Below are positions 41,409-51,226 of a stretch of 52,500 nt of DNA, one piece after another. The notes beneath the pieces are model-generated. The model was not told the DNA's origin and did no database searches. It saw only the letters and a program-made list of their open reading frames with translations. The stretch lies in assembly GCA_012295275.1 (NCBI GenBank), contig CM022671.1:34399183-34451682 (forward strand). The letters run 5' to 3'. This stretch comes from Chrysomallon squamiferum. Taxonomy: Eukaryota > Mollusca > Gastropoda > Neomphalida > Peltospiridae. Every line of letters starts with the position of its first letter. The stretch's first letter is position 1. The position numbers and the translations under genes are program-made.

Positions 41409-41660
41409 GTAAGAAATTTAGTTTTTTCTGTTTGTTTTCACTCGTTCATGGTGCAGTGGGAAATTTATTTTTGTTGCAGAAAAAGATTGTACAGTTGTTA
41501 TAACTAAAAGTATACTGTACTGCTTTACACAGATTTTTTCATATTTGTTTGTCAAGGTTGTTCCAGATAAGAAATTTACTATTGTTGTTGTTGTTGTTGT
41601 TGTTGGTATTATTATTTCTGTTTTTTGATGCAGTGGGGAATTCATTATAGTTGCTAGAAG
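41399..41660. repeat. Diverged duplication of the end and donor region of the 41.3-kb exon
   Basis: The stretch ccaagtaagaaatttagt followed by a gcagtgggaaattta-like segment (41405-41470) returns as ccagataagaaatttact followed by gcagtggggaattca (41564-41643). Similarity reaches back to cacaggtttt / cacagatttt. In the copy the donor GT is changed to AT. A further gtgggaaatgtatttt copy lies near 41753. Confidence 0.6.
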
Positions 41661-42004
41661 TATGTTATATTACTTTTCATATGTTTTCTCTCATGGTGTT
41701 TGTAGATGTACTATCAAGTAATGACCTTACCCTCTACTTTTACAGTTTAACAGTGGGAAATGTATTTTTTATGCAGGTTGAGTTTACAGATATATTTCAG
41801 ATGTGTTGTATAGCTTTTCAAACAGAAATGTTTACATTCTTTTGCTATGAATGTTCACATATACATATTACTGCATATAGAATGATTATTTCATTTTCCA
41901 CACAATTAGTTACAGGGTATGTATGAATTTGATACTGGTGCATCATTGTATTCTATTTTATATTTTTTTTTTTATATATCCATGTGTGTGTGTATATGCA
42001 TGTG

Positions 42005-42114
<110 letters not shown>

Positions 42115-42447
42115 CAGTATATTGATACTTCTGCATATATTGTACTACATTTATACTTTGTTCCTTGTAATAGTTTGATACATGATTAGCCTTGTAAAAG
42201 CTGGATATTTGGTATTATGTAGAGTACTTGACATTGTTGTTGTTGTGTTACATACACTGACTTGTAATTCATACACAGCATTGTGGTGGTTATCCTGTAC
42301 TGTATTAACACTTATTTAGCTTTTTTCTGGGTATCAGCATTTCATATTTAATAATGATAGACATATAATGATATATTTGTTGAGATCTGTGTTTTCTTTT
42401 TCAAGTATATTTCATTTAAGTTTTATTGATTTTTTTTACATTTTCAG

Positions 42448-42504
42448 ATCCTATCAAGTTGAGACCTGCAGATGACAATGGTATTGTGAGACCAGATATA
42501 GATG
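42448..42504 (+). CDS. GRIP: GRIP exon: N-terminal linker before PDZ1
   Basis: This 57-nt exon has a good acceptor (tttttttacattttcag) and phase 1 on both ends. It encodes PIKLRPADDNGIVRPDID. Joined to the next exon it gives a stretch that ends ...DEDRRG just before PDZ1, in the place where GRIP1 has an acidic/basic linker ending EEFKG. The donor is weak (gatg|gtacat). Because the length is a multiple of three and both phases are 1, skipping this exon would keep the frame, so it may be a cassette. Confidence 0.65.
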
Positions 42505-42586
42505 GTACATATAATATTTAAAAAAATATATTTTAAATATAATTTCATTCTCTTTTTAAATCGTATACACTTTTATATATATGTTT

Positions 42587-42623
<37 letters not shown>

Positions 42624-42676
42624 TAATTTTGCAAATTAATTTTAAGAATTTTAGAATTATTCTTGTTTTCATGTTA

Positions 42677-42862
42677 TATGTTACATACACATTTGTTAGT
42701 TTTCTATCAGTACAGTTTAGTTATGAATATTCATGGTGTGTTACATGCAGATTTGTTAGTTTTCTCTCAGTACAGTTTAGTTATGAATATTCATGGTATG
42801 TTACATACACATTTGTTAGTTTTCTATCAGTACAGTTTAGTTATGAGTATTCAAGGTATGTT
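42677..42862. repeat. Three 60-bp tandem repeats next to the PDZ1 acceptor
   Basis: The period is exactly 60 bp and the units differ by only a few bases, so the array is young. Each unit has ttagttttctatcagtacag, which looks like a pyrimidine tract plus AG. The array ends about 12 bp before the acceptor AG of the exon at 42875. A (GT)n tract lies at 42591-42620. Confidence 0.92.
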
Positions 42863-42874
42863 GTTTTGTTTCAG

Positions 42875-42946
42875 AAGACAGGAGAGGTATAGCTGTAGTT
42901 GAACTACAGAAGAAAGAAGGATGTGGTCTTGGACTCATTATATCTG
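42875..42946 (+). CDS. GRIP: GRIP exon: start of PDZ1
   Basis: This 72-nt exon is phase 1 on both ends. It encodes RRGIAVVELQKKEGCGLGL followed by IIS and the first base of Gly. It matches the first strand and carboxylate-binding loop of GRIP PDZ1 (VVEL.KKEG..LGL.ISGG). GLGL is the peptide carboxylate-binding loop. The acceptor (gttgttttgtttcag) is preceded directly by three 60-bp tandem repeats. The donor is good (tatctg|gtaagt). Confidence 0.92.
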
Positions 42947-44192
42947 GTAAGTTCCATAACAACTAGATTCTTTCTTTTTTATTGTAATCCTGTACATTCT
43001 TGTGATAATGCATAGTTTTGTGATATCTATATTTATATGTATTTTGTTTTTTTTATGGGTTTCAGCATTTCATGATGCCTAATCAGATCCATTCCTAACA
43101 CCAGTCTTAAAATTTTATATCCAAAACTATTTACTTAACCAACTCTCAACCTTATATCTTTAACAGGTGTTAAATATATATGTTTTTTGTGTGAATTATT
43201 AATGAATTGAAACAGTAAAACTCTGTCAGTGCTAGACCCAAGAGGCTATTCTTTTTAATTACAAGTAACAATGTTCCATTATCATATGCACATATTTAGA
43301 CATTTCATAGAGTTCTGGCTGGAATTGGAAATAATATATATATATATAAATGGCTGCTGGTAGAAGACTCAGTCTTTTAAGGTTATGGTAAACATGTTAT
43401 GGAGTCTTTGTTGGAACAGGATGGATACCCACAAGAAATCTCAGTCTTTTAATTTTATATGGAAATATAACGGGACACTAGTTGGATCAGGACTAATATA
43501 TCATGTTGATTTGATTATCTAAGATTCACGAAGGCTCAGTCTTCTAAGATTATAGTGAACACAATATGGAGCATTTGTTGGAACTGTGATTTAAGGTTAA
43601 ATTACACACATAGCTCTAAGACTGAAATGAAAATAGTCCAACAGGTGCAACAAAGACACTCATTTACTGAAGATATCATGGAGCTTGTATTGGAATGGGA
43701 AATCTGCTGTACTGAGGCCATTTCAGTCATTTAATGTCAAAGTAAACAGGTTATAAAGAACTAGATGGACGGGTGTATCAAGCAAGTTCAGTCTGTTACG
43801 ATTATTGCTCAATGATTTTTGCCAAAATGGCTGAGTAGACATAATCTGGGATTTCAAACTTAGTGGACGGAATGTCAAGATTAAGTAAGAGTGTTAAGCA
43901 TGTCATTAAGATTTTCTGTGTCTAATCAGGTGAGAACCAACACGAATCAACATTTCTCTTCATTGTCAAAACTTTCTCTTTGTCTTTGTCCGTGTTCTCA
44001 AGTTTTGTTGTTCGTAAATATTGGTGTATATATGTGTAGGTGAGAGAGAAATTGTTGTGTTGGGGTTTTATGTTAATAGTAAGTATCGAAGCTGTCTTCA
44101 TATACACAAATACAATAGAATGCACTTAGCTGATGTCAGACCATGTGCTAGTGCTAGTGCTGATACAAGTTAAATTGCTTTAGCATTACAAT
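42947..44192 (+). other. GRIP intron within PDZ1 with a decayed repeat array
   Basis: No exon is seen. The part 43360-43830 is a decayed tandem array described separately; the rest is AT-rich unique sequence. Confidence 0.6.
43360..43830. repeat. Decayed tandem array, units of about 70-90 bp
   Basis: The core ctcagtcttttaaggttatg followed by gtaaac...ttatggag..ttgttggaac recurs, with changes, near 43369, 43440, 43526, 43655, 43724 and 43787. Confidence 0.65.
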
Positions 44193-44382
44193 ATTACTAT
44201 TATTACTGTTATTACTGTTGTTATTATTATTGTTATTATTATTTATTTTTATTATTCAGTTTATTGTTATTATTAGTGTTGTTGTTATTATTATTAATAT
44301 TGCTGTTATTGTTATTATTATTTTATTATTGTCATTGTTATTATTATTATTATTATTGTTGCTGTTATTATTATTATTATTA

Positions 44383-44449
<67 letters not shown>

Positions 44450-44450
44450 G
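44193..44450. repeat. (TTA)n tract abutting a GRIP acceptor
   Basis: About 258 bp of TTA with TTG and GTC interruptions, purest at 44385-44449. It runs up to nine bases before the acceptor AG at 44458-44459. Confidence 0.96.
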
Positions 44451-44459
44451 TAATTTCAG

Positions 44460-44523
44460 GTGGTACAGACAAACTGATCAGACCACAGATAACAAATCTA
44501 AGACCAGGAAGTATTGCACACAG
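44460..44523 (+). CDS. GRIP: GRIP exon: middle of PDZ1
   Basis: This 64-nt exon is entered in phase 1 and left in phase 2. It completes the SGG of PDZ1 and encodes TDKLIRPQITNLRPGSIAH plus two bases of Arg. It aligns with GRIP1 residues around PRVSNLRQGGIAARSD, the second strand and following loop. A (TTA)n tract of roughly 250 bp runs right up to its acceptor (atgtaatttcag). The donor is cacag|gtaaga. Confidence 0.93.
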
Positions 44524-45568
44524 GTAAGACATTATCTACCTTATATCTTTTAAAAAAAAAATTAATTTTTAAATTAATATAACACAGAGATAACTAATCT
44601 ACCTTACACATGTGTTGTTAACAACAATATCATTTTTATTATTAGCAGCAATTCTAGTTGTAGTAGTAGTAGTAATAGCAGTATTAGTAGTAGTAGTAGA
44701 AGTAGTAGTACTAATAGGAGTAATAGTAATAGTAGTACAAAGAGATTAGGGTTTATGTTCATTTGTAATTTTGCAAATGATTGTTTTATTTATTATAGGC
44801 AACCATTCTTTGCTTGTAATAAAGTTTGACTCTTAAATAATAGATTTTCAATAATTCTCCATGCTACAATTTTACATTACAGTTTTGTTCTGTGAAGTTT
44901 GGCTCCTGCATTTGTGGTGCTTTTATAATTGCTGTTATTAGTATTTACTCAACCCTAGTTTTCATCATCATCTTTTCATTTTCCTAATTCTTGTAAATTA
45001 AGAAAGCAGTGTAAATAGAATATCTGCCAGCAAAAATAATCTGGGTACAGTGTTAAGTCAGACTGCAGACCTCAGGCTAAAGAAGAAGTGAATATGAGAA
45101 TGCACAAAACATCAAAGTTTATTCTGCAGTTATCTTTTTGAAATAATGTTCTGAATATTCTTATGATTAAAAATAATAGTAATAATATAATAATTTATTT
45201 GTTTGCATAATTTTACCCTTTATCCAAGTTGGCAGAAGTCCTGATAAATATTATTATTTTTTTTTTTTTGTTCTTTAATACGTTGATTGCCAATGTAGAG
45301 TGGGTAAATCGCACATGATTCAAAAATTATACTCAGTATACATATAAATAAATGTATTTAGAATTTTTTGATACAGGTAGATCATTTTGACCAGGTCATT
45401 TTAAAAGTAGCTTCCAAGCTGAAAAAGTACGGGCACCCCTGCTTTAAGATATCATCTTCAGAATACTGCTACCGCAGTTTTACTACCATCACTGCTATTA
45501 CTGCTGCTGCTACTACTACTACAACCAATAATAAATTAAGAATAAATCATTACTGGAATAAGGAAAAA

Positions 45569-45608
<40 letters not shown>

Positions 45609-47021
45609 GGTAATAAAAAAATAACCAACAACATGACCTTCGTTTGCACAAGTCCATTTTTGTTTTGATTAATTTCATTCTTGTATATTTTGGTTTTTTA
45701 GGTTATTTATTAGTTTGTAGCAATATTAGTCCTGTCCACTTCAGAATGTGGCAGATCAGAAAAAAAGATTTTAAACTGGTTCCACCTGTCTTCATTATTC
45801 TTCTCTTTGCTGCAGTTATTTGGAAAATAGCCAAACCATAGACATTGCTTCCTTGTGTAAATACATTTATTGTGTGCACAGCTTTTTTTTGAGACTTTCC
45901 GCTGCTAAACATTTTTATAAAATTATATGAAGAAGATAAATATGCTAATTTGATGATAGTAGTTTGTATAATTATCTTATTTTTGGGTGTGTGATTTTTT
46001 TTTTTTTTTTTTTTTTTGTTTTTTTTTTTTTTTTTTTTTTTCAAGTTTTCTTGACACTTAAAATAAATTTTGCTAATGTCATTTCAACGCTTGTTTAATG
46101 TAAGGGGAAAACAATTTGACAGATGTTAATACATGTGCAAGCAGATGCTCGCATGCATGCTTACACTTACACACAAAGAAGAACCAAATTTTATAATGCA
46201 GTTAATAGGGAAGTCCATATTTTAAAATCAGAATTAAAAATTATTTATTTCTTTATTTATTCCATTTTGTTCATTTTGTTACTAATTTTTAATTTAATTT
46301 TCTTTCTTTTCATATTTTTTCTACTGATTAACTTTATTTATTTACTTAGTATTTATTTAAATTTAACTGTTATTTTTTTCTGAACTGTCATTTTCTTCCC
46401 TTTTGTAATCAGAGTTGTTCATTGTTATATAATAGAGTTATATACCTTGACAGTATCGGACTACTTTTCATACAGTAATTCTGATTTATATTCTGTTGTC
46501 TGCTGAATTATGTTCTCCTGTGGAATTCATGGCTGCATTCCAGGGCTAAGTATGTTGTGGCATTAGACAATGTAAGAGTTATGGCCCTTCTTTCATTTGG
46601 CAGATTATATTAATTATATCTGTCATTGAAAGGTAATGTGAAAATAACAAAGTAAAAAAGGGGAATGAGAAAAAGAGATATGCACATAAAACAGTAATAA
46701 TAATAATCATAATCATAATCATAATCATAATCATAATAATAATAGAACTACTACTAGTAGTAAAATATGCACATGAAAATAAAAAATAAAAAGAATAAGG
46801 GGAAACAGAATAAAGAGTTATGCACATAAAATTTTACCAGGAATAATAAAAACAATAATAATAACAGAACTACAAGTAAGGGAAAAATATGCACATGAAA
46901 ATGTTCCAATGTATGAAGGTGATGATGATGATGATAATAAGCATTAAAGGGAAAAAAATATGCATTGTAGGATATGGCCTACTCTGTATTACCCAACCAA
47001 TTCATTTTTTTTATTTATAAA

Positions 47022-47070
<49 letters not shown>

Positions 47071-47278
47071 TGATTTTTATAATTTCTTATTCTTTTTTGA
47101 TAATTTAGTATGAAATAAAAAAATAAAAAATAAAAATAAATCAGTATATAGACATCATCAAAGGTTTTATTTTTTTTTCAAGGTGCTTAAAATGTTTTAC
47201 AGCTTACTTGAGACTGAGAGATACACTTAATAAGATAAGTTTTGAGTAAAGTTTTAAAAATAATTTTATTTATTTCAG
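44524..47278 (+). other. GRIP intron within PDZ1, repeat-rich
   Basis: No exon is recognised. It holds TAG triplets (44655-44740), (AAAT)n at 45565-45606, poly(T) at 45995-46042, CATAAT units near 46708-46740 and (AAT)n at 47025-47068. Confidence 0.6.
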
Positions 47279-47424
47279 ATCAGACGCTCTGACTGTTGGA
47301 GATTACATTCTGTCGGTGAATGGAATAAGAACAGCGAATCTGAAACACGATGAAATCATTAACTTGCTGAAAAATGCTGGAGAGAAGATAATTCTTGAAG
47401 TGGAGTATGAAATACCTGAACCAG
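47279..47424 (+). CDS. GRIP: GRIP exon: end of PDZ1
   Basis: This 146-nt exon is entered in phase 2 and left in phase 1. It encodes the rest of PDZ1: [16 protein letters not shown], then [16 protein letters not shown] (helix B, whose first position is His) and [10 protein letters not shown]. The pattern H-D-E-I-I-x-L-L-K-N-x-G-E is nearly identical to vertebrate GRIP PDZ1. The acceptor is ttttatttatttcag and the donor ccag|gtaaca. The matching C-terminal half of PDZ2 is also exactly 146 nt. Confidence 0.95.
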
Positions 47425-47778
47425 GTAACAGATATTAACATCTTAACAACACACATACAAATGCACATGCATACGCATGTGCACACAGTGTAAACACAGT
47501 TATGATTTCATACAGTTTTTATTTATTTGTTTTCTGCTTGCTATTTTTGTTATTGTTGTAACATTAGAAAATGTTTTAATTTTCAGTCTGTTGACATTGT
47601 GGCTTTTGTCTTGTTTTAAATTAAAGTTTCAGAATAAATATATTTTTACTATTATTATATTTTACTAATAAATTTATTTATTGTTATTATCGTTATTGTT
47701 AATGTTGTATATTATTATTATTATTATTGTTATTATTACTGTTAGTACTGCTATCATTGTTATGTATTTGTTTTTTGT

Positions 47779-47782
47779 TTGT

Positions 47783-47813
<31 letters not shown>

Positions 47814-47950
47814 TCTATTTATTTATTATTGTTATAACTACTACTACTACTATCATTATTTATTTATTTACTTATTTACTTACTTACTTACTTACTTACT
47901 TATTTACTTATTTACTTATTTATTTACTTACTTATTTACTTATTTATTTG
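47779..47950. repeat. (TTTA)n and (TTAC/TTTA)n tracts abutting the PDZ2 acceptor
   Basis: TTTA units at 47779-47826, an ATT/ACT patch, then TTTA and TTAC units at 47858-47950. The next acceptor AG is at 47964-47965. Confidence 0.95.
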
Positions 47951-47965
47951 TTTTGTTTTCTTCAG

Positions 47966-48125
47966 TGCAGACATCATTCTCTGTGCAGAGTAAGACTCAC
48001 GAGGTTTCGCTGGACAGAGACAGTAATGGGTTCGGTTTCATCATCAGAGGGGGGATGGACGTGGATCGCATGAGAGCCCACCCGCACACAGTGACAGCAA
48101 TCCGCCCTGGTGGGGCTGCTGATAG
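47966..48125 (+). CDS. GRIP: GRIP exon: start of PDZ2
   Basis: This 160-nt exon is entered in phase 1 and left in phase 2. It encodes a short linker, then HEVSLDRDSNGFGFIIRGG (first strand, GFGF carboxylate loop, second strand), a variable loop, and HTVTAIRPGGAAD plus part of Arg. GRIP1 PDZ2 has EVTLHKEGNTFGFVIRGG and ITCVRPGGPADREG at the same places. The exon is markedly GC-richer than its introns. It follows a (TTTA/TTAC)n array that ends about 15 bp before the acceptor (tttgttttcttcag). The donor is gatag|gtgggt. Confidence 0.95.
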
Positions 48126-48672
48126 GTGGGTTATTGACAAGCACATCATACAAAAAAGAACAGCAATTGATTGTTCCTATATAATTAAAGATTTTGGTTT
48201 TAGCCTCTATCTCAGGGATGGTCATGTCATTTGAGATTTGATGGATTCCAGGTTCAGTTCCTGGTGTACAGTTTCATATTTCAAACTTAGAAATATTTTA
48301 TCTCTTTTGGAAAATGTTTTGTTGTCTTGTTTCTATGCTTTTAAAAGATTTTCTCTGATATTATGGTTATTAAGAAAAGAACAAGTTAAAAGTTGAAATA
48401 TATTGGTGATGTATTCAGACAGTCATTATTTATTTTTCATATTTGTTTAGAGAAAAAAAAAAAAAAAACAAAAACAACAAAAAATGAAATAAATAAATAA
48501 ATAAATTTTTTAATAAAGTTTTTTAATAAAATTTCTTTTTTTGTAATAAAACTGGTATTTTACTTTACAGAGGGGTTCAACAAAAAAAAAAAAAAAAAAA
48601 AAAAATGATTGAATGAATAAATAAGTAAATTAAATTTAAACAATCTATAATTTCTATTTTTTCACTTTGCAG
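48126..48672 (+). other. GRIP intron within PDZ2
   Basis: It holds a T-arm-like relic at 48248-48264, and A-rich runs and AAAT units at 48450-48510 and 48582-48605. No exon is seen. Confidence 0.6.
48248..48264 (+). repeat. tRNA T-arm-like hairpin with B-box
   Basis: CCAGG and CCTGG form a 5-bp stem around the 7-base loop TTCAGTT, the geometry of a tRNA T-arm, and GGTTCAGTTCC is close to the RNA polymerase III B-box. No good A-box lies at the expected distance upstream. It is probably a SINE remnant, or chance. Confidence 0.3.
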
Positions 48673-48818
48673 GGAGGGATCAATAAAGGAAGGAGACAGG
48701 ATCGTGGCTGTCAATGGTTACAAAGTGGGACACCTCAGTCTGTCAGAGACAATGTCTCTCTTACACCAGTGTGACAATGAGACTGTGTTCACTGTCGAGT
48801 TTGACGTGTCTGTGATGG
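48673..48818 (+). CDS. GRIP: GRIP exon: end of PDZ2
   Basis: This 146-nt exon is entered in phase 2 and left in phase 1. It encodes EGSIKEGDRIVAVNGYKVG, then helix B (SLSETMSLLHQC) and the last strand, ending FDVSVM. GRIP1 has REGTIKPGDRLLSVDG and EYDVSVMDSVATASG, so the family match runs straight into the next exon. The acceptor is ttttttcactttgcag and the donor gatgg|gtgagg. Confidence 0.95.
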
Positions 48819-49223
48819 GTGAGGTTTTGTCTAACATCTTGTAAACTGATCACTTGACCCACGATTTTAATTGTTACAATGGATCCAACCCACATCTGCA
48901 ACTGATCTTAATACTGAAAACTCTACCTGTGCTATCATTAATGCTGCTTATGTTCCTGATACAGCTTCTACCATAGTACTGTCATTTCTAGTGATCTTCT
49001 ACTAATATTTTTTATGTCTCTTCTTACTAGCATTACAACCACCACCAATATAACCATCAATACTTCAGCCATAAACATTAAAATCATTAAATAACATGTT
49101 CCATGTACTACTACTACTACTACTAATACTACTACTGTTGTGACAAATATCACTGCTACTGTTTGTGTAGCAGAATTGTGTAGTTTGTATGAACATAGTC
49201 AGTGTGTTTTGTTTTCAATTCAG
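48819..49223 (+). other. GRIP intron between PDZ2 and PDZ3
   Basis: About 400 bp with ACT/TAC triplets near 49110-49135 and no exon seen. It ends in three tandem AG acceptors. Confidence 0.7.
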
Positions 49224-49370
49224 ATTCAGTTCAGAATGCCTCAGGTCCACTGCTGGTTGAGATTGACAAGATCCCAGGATCTGCTCTCGGCATTCCCTGT
49301 CCCAGAGTTCTCACGAGGGGAGGAGCTGTGTGTGTGTTGACTACATTCGACCTATGAGTGTAGCTGACAG
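49224..49370 (+). CDS. GRIP: GRIP exon: start of PDZ3, with a +2 frame break in a (GT)5 tract
   Basis: This exon is entered in phase 1 and is 147 nt long. Its first part encodes DSVQNASGPLLVEIDKIPG, close to GRIP1 DSVATASGPLLVEVAKTPG, and then SALGI, the PDZ3 carboxylate loop. Its last part, in another frame, encodes DYIRPMSVADR up to the donor (gacag|gtagac), matching GRIP1 IDKIKSASIADR. The two frames meet at the GT tract 49328-49337. Read as is, the first frame stops at TGA 49355-49357. The neighbouring exon needs entry in phase 2, which a length of 145 nt would give; one GT unit fewer makes GGAVCVDYIRP. So there is a 2-nt excess, either an assembly or sequencing error or a real allele. 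Three tandem acceptors (AG at 49223, 49229 and 49234) precede the coding part. Confidence 0.88.
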
Positions 49371-49874
49371 GTAGACGGAGTTCATTTCTTTCTCTTTGTG
49401 ACCTCATATTCATTTTTCATGTTAATTAATTGAAATTGTCTACACCAGTTTTCTTGGATTCATGTCCAAAATCATGCAGTGATAATTTAAATCTCTCCTT
49501 TTGTCACCCACTCACTCTCTGCCTATCTGTTTGTCTGTCTGTCTCTCTCTGTCTTTCCCCCACACTGTCTGTGTCTCTGTTTGTCTCTCTAAATACACAC
49601 AGACACACATACAATACAGTCTGATGTTCAGTTCCATACATATGACAAAGCTTCAACACAAAACTGTACATATAATTCCAAATAGCTAAGATATAAATGT
49701 TAAATATTCCTGGGTTTTTTAAAGCTTTAAAATTATTTATTTACTTTTTATTTTTTTTTTTTTTCAATTTGGGGAAATTAAAGTAGTTCATTATCATACA
49801 AAATTAATTGTTTAGCACTATACTATAAACTTTACTTTTTAGCACTATATTTCACATTTTTGTTTTAACAAAAG
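49371..49874 (+). other. GRIP intron within PDZ3
   Basis: About 500 bp with a TCTG/TCTC-rich run at 49500-49590 and poly(T) near 49745-49764. No exon is seen. Confidence 0.7.
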
Positions 49875-50062
49875 GAGTGGTGCTCTGCACGTTGGGGATC
49901 ACATCCTGTCAATAGATGGCGCTAGTGTAGAACACATGTCAGTGGTGGAGGCTAGTCAGCTGCTGAAGTCTGGACCTGAAGATCACATCCGACTGGAGAT
50001 TTTGCCGGTCACTCACCTCGAGTACAAAGCCTCACGTGAAAAACTCGGACGCACCAGCACTT
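49875..50062 (+). CDS. GRIP: GRIP exon: end of PDZ3 and start of linker
   Basis: This 188-nt exon is entered in phase 2 and left in phase 1. It encodes [20 protein letters not shown], which matches GRIP1 [20 protein letters not shown] almost residue for residue. Next come helix B ([12 protein letters not shown]) and the last strand (IRLEILPV). It ends with about 20 linker residues ([17 protein letters not shown]). The high identity argues that PDZ3 is still under selection in spite of the frame break in the previous exon. The donor is strong (cactt|gtaagt). Confidence 0.95.
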
Positions 50063-50540
50063 GTAAGTTTAATCAGATAAAGTACCCCACATTTTAATTT
50101 ACAGGTTAAACTGTGGTAGGGTGAATGCTGATAAGTTTTGTTCAAGTCAAATTTAGAGAATAAAATGAGGAACATTATGTGATAGATATTTGAGTACAGT
50201 GATTGTTTTTAAAATTAATTTTGACTATAAAGATTCATTGACCAAAAAAATAATAATAATAATAATAATAATAATAAACAAAATTAAAAAAAATTAACAT
50301 TTCTTAACATATTGCTATACATTGAAATATACAAAGAACATTTTAAAAAATTAAATAAATAAATAAAATAATAATAAATAATTTCTTTTTTATTTAATAA
50401 ATTTTTTTTTTTTACAATAAGCAAAATAAAAAAATAAAAAAAGCAAAAGAGACCAACCAAAACTGGTGAAGCATTTGAATCCAGGCAATTAGTTCTGATC
50501 CATGAATTCTTAATTCTAGTTAACAATTATTTTGTTTCAG
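50063..50540 (+). other. GRIP intron between the two linker exons
   Basis: About 480 bp with (AAT)n at 50249-50277, AAAT units near 50350-50385 and A/T runs. No exon is seen. Confidence 0.7.
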
Positions 50541-50735
50541 CTCTTGTTCCTGCAGTTTCTAGTCCAGCCATCTCGTCCTCGGTTCACAACGGATTTGGAA
50601 CGTTGCCTGGAGCACGCGGCAGCAACACGCTGACGCTGGGTTCAACATCGTCACCGTTTGGCACACTTCCTGGACGAAGATCTGCAAAACTTCAAAAACC
50701 CTGGTCTCGCTCAGACAGGAAAATATCATCTTGTA
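50541..50735 (+). CDS. GRIP: GRIP exon: Ser/Gly-rich linker between PDZ3 and PDZ4
   Basis: This 195-nt exon has phase 1 on both ends and no domain. It is rich in Ser, Gly, Pro and basic residues. It carries a short internal repeat, NGFGTLPGARG and SPFGTLPGRRS, and then a basic run ending RSDRKISSC. GRIP1 and GRIP2 have a comparable disordered linker with TLPR and RRR..K motifs before PDZ4, which supports the placement. The acceptor is attattttgtttcag and the donor ttgta|gtaagt. Its phase-1 ends and length would allow skipping without frame loss. Confidence 0.9.
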
Positions 50736-50870
50736 GTAAGTTGTTCACGTGTTTTAATTTGTTTACATTTAAATTTATCTGGTTTCATTTGTTTATTTAA
50801 TCAGTAGATTTTTAAAACTTATTTTTTTATATTATTTTTTTTTTTGGTTTAAGATGTTTTCTTTTTCTTC

Positions 50871-50871
<1 letters not shown>

Positions 50872-50916
<45 letters not shown>

Positions 50917-51212
50917 GATTACTGTTATTTTTCTTATTATTTTTATCCTCATCATTACTGTTAGCATTATTATTATTATCATCATCATCATTATTACTGT
51001 TATCATTATTGTCATCATCATCATTATTATTATTGTTATTTATTATTATTTTTGTTATTATTATTTGTTATTATTTATTACTATTTATTATTATTATTAT
51101 TACTGTTATTATTATTATTACTATTATTATTATCATTATTATCATTATTATTATTATTATCATTATTATTATTATTATTTATTACATATTATTATTACTA
51201 CTACTACTACTC
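50872..51212. repeat. (ATT)n/(ATC)n field abutting the PDZ4 acceptor
   Basis: About 340 bp of ATT with TTG, ATC and ACT variants, ending in ACT units about 15 bp before the acceptor AG at 51225-51226. Confidence 0.95.
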
Positions 51213-51226
51213 CCATTGTTTCCCAG

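Noticed and set aside
42581-42902. Frame with a 20-residue protein repeat (FVSFLSVQFSYEYS)
   Set aside because: It comes from three 60-bp intronic repeats; the true exon downstream is read in another frame.
44218-44553. Poly-leucine frame across the (TTA)n tract
   Set aside because: It is a microsatellite artefact; its right end only overlaps the true GRIP exon at 44460 in the wrong frame.
49140-49340. Separate 66-codon frame over the PDZ3 exon
   Set aside because: It is an off-frame reading of the true GRIP exon.
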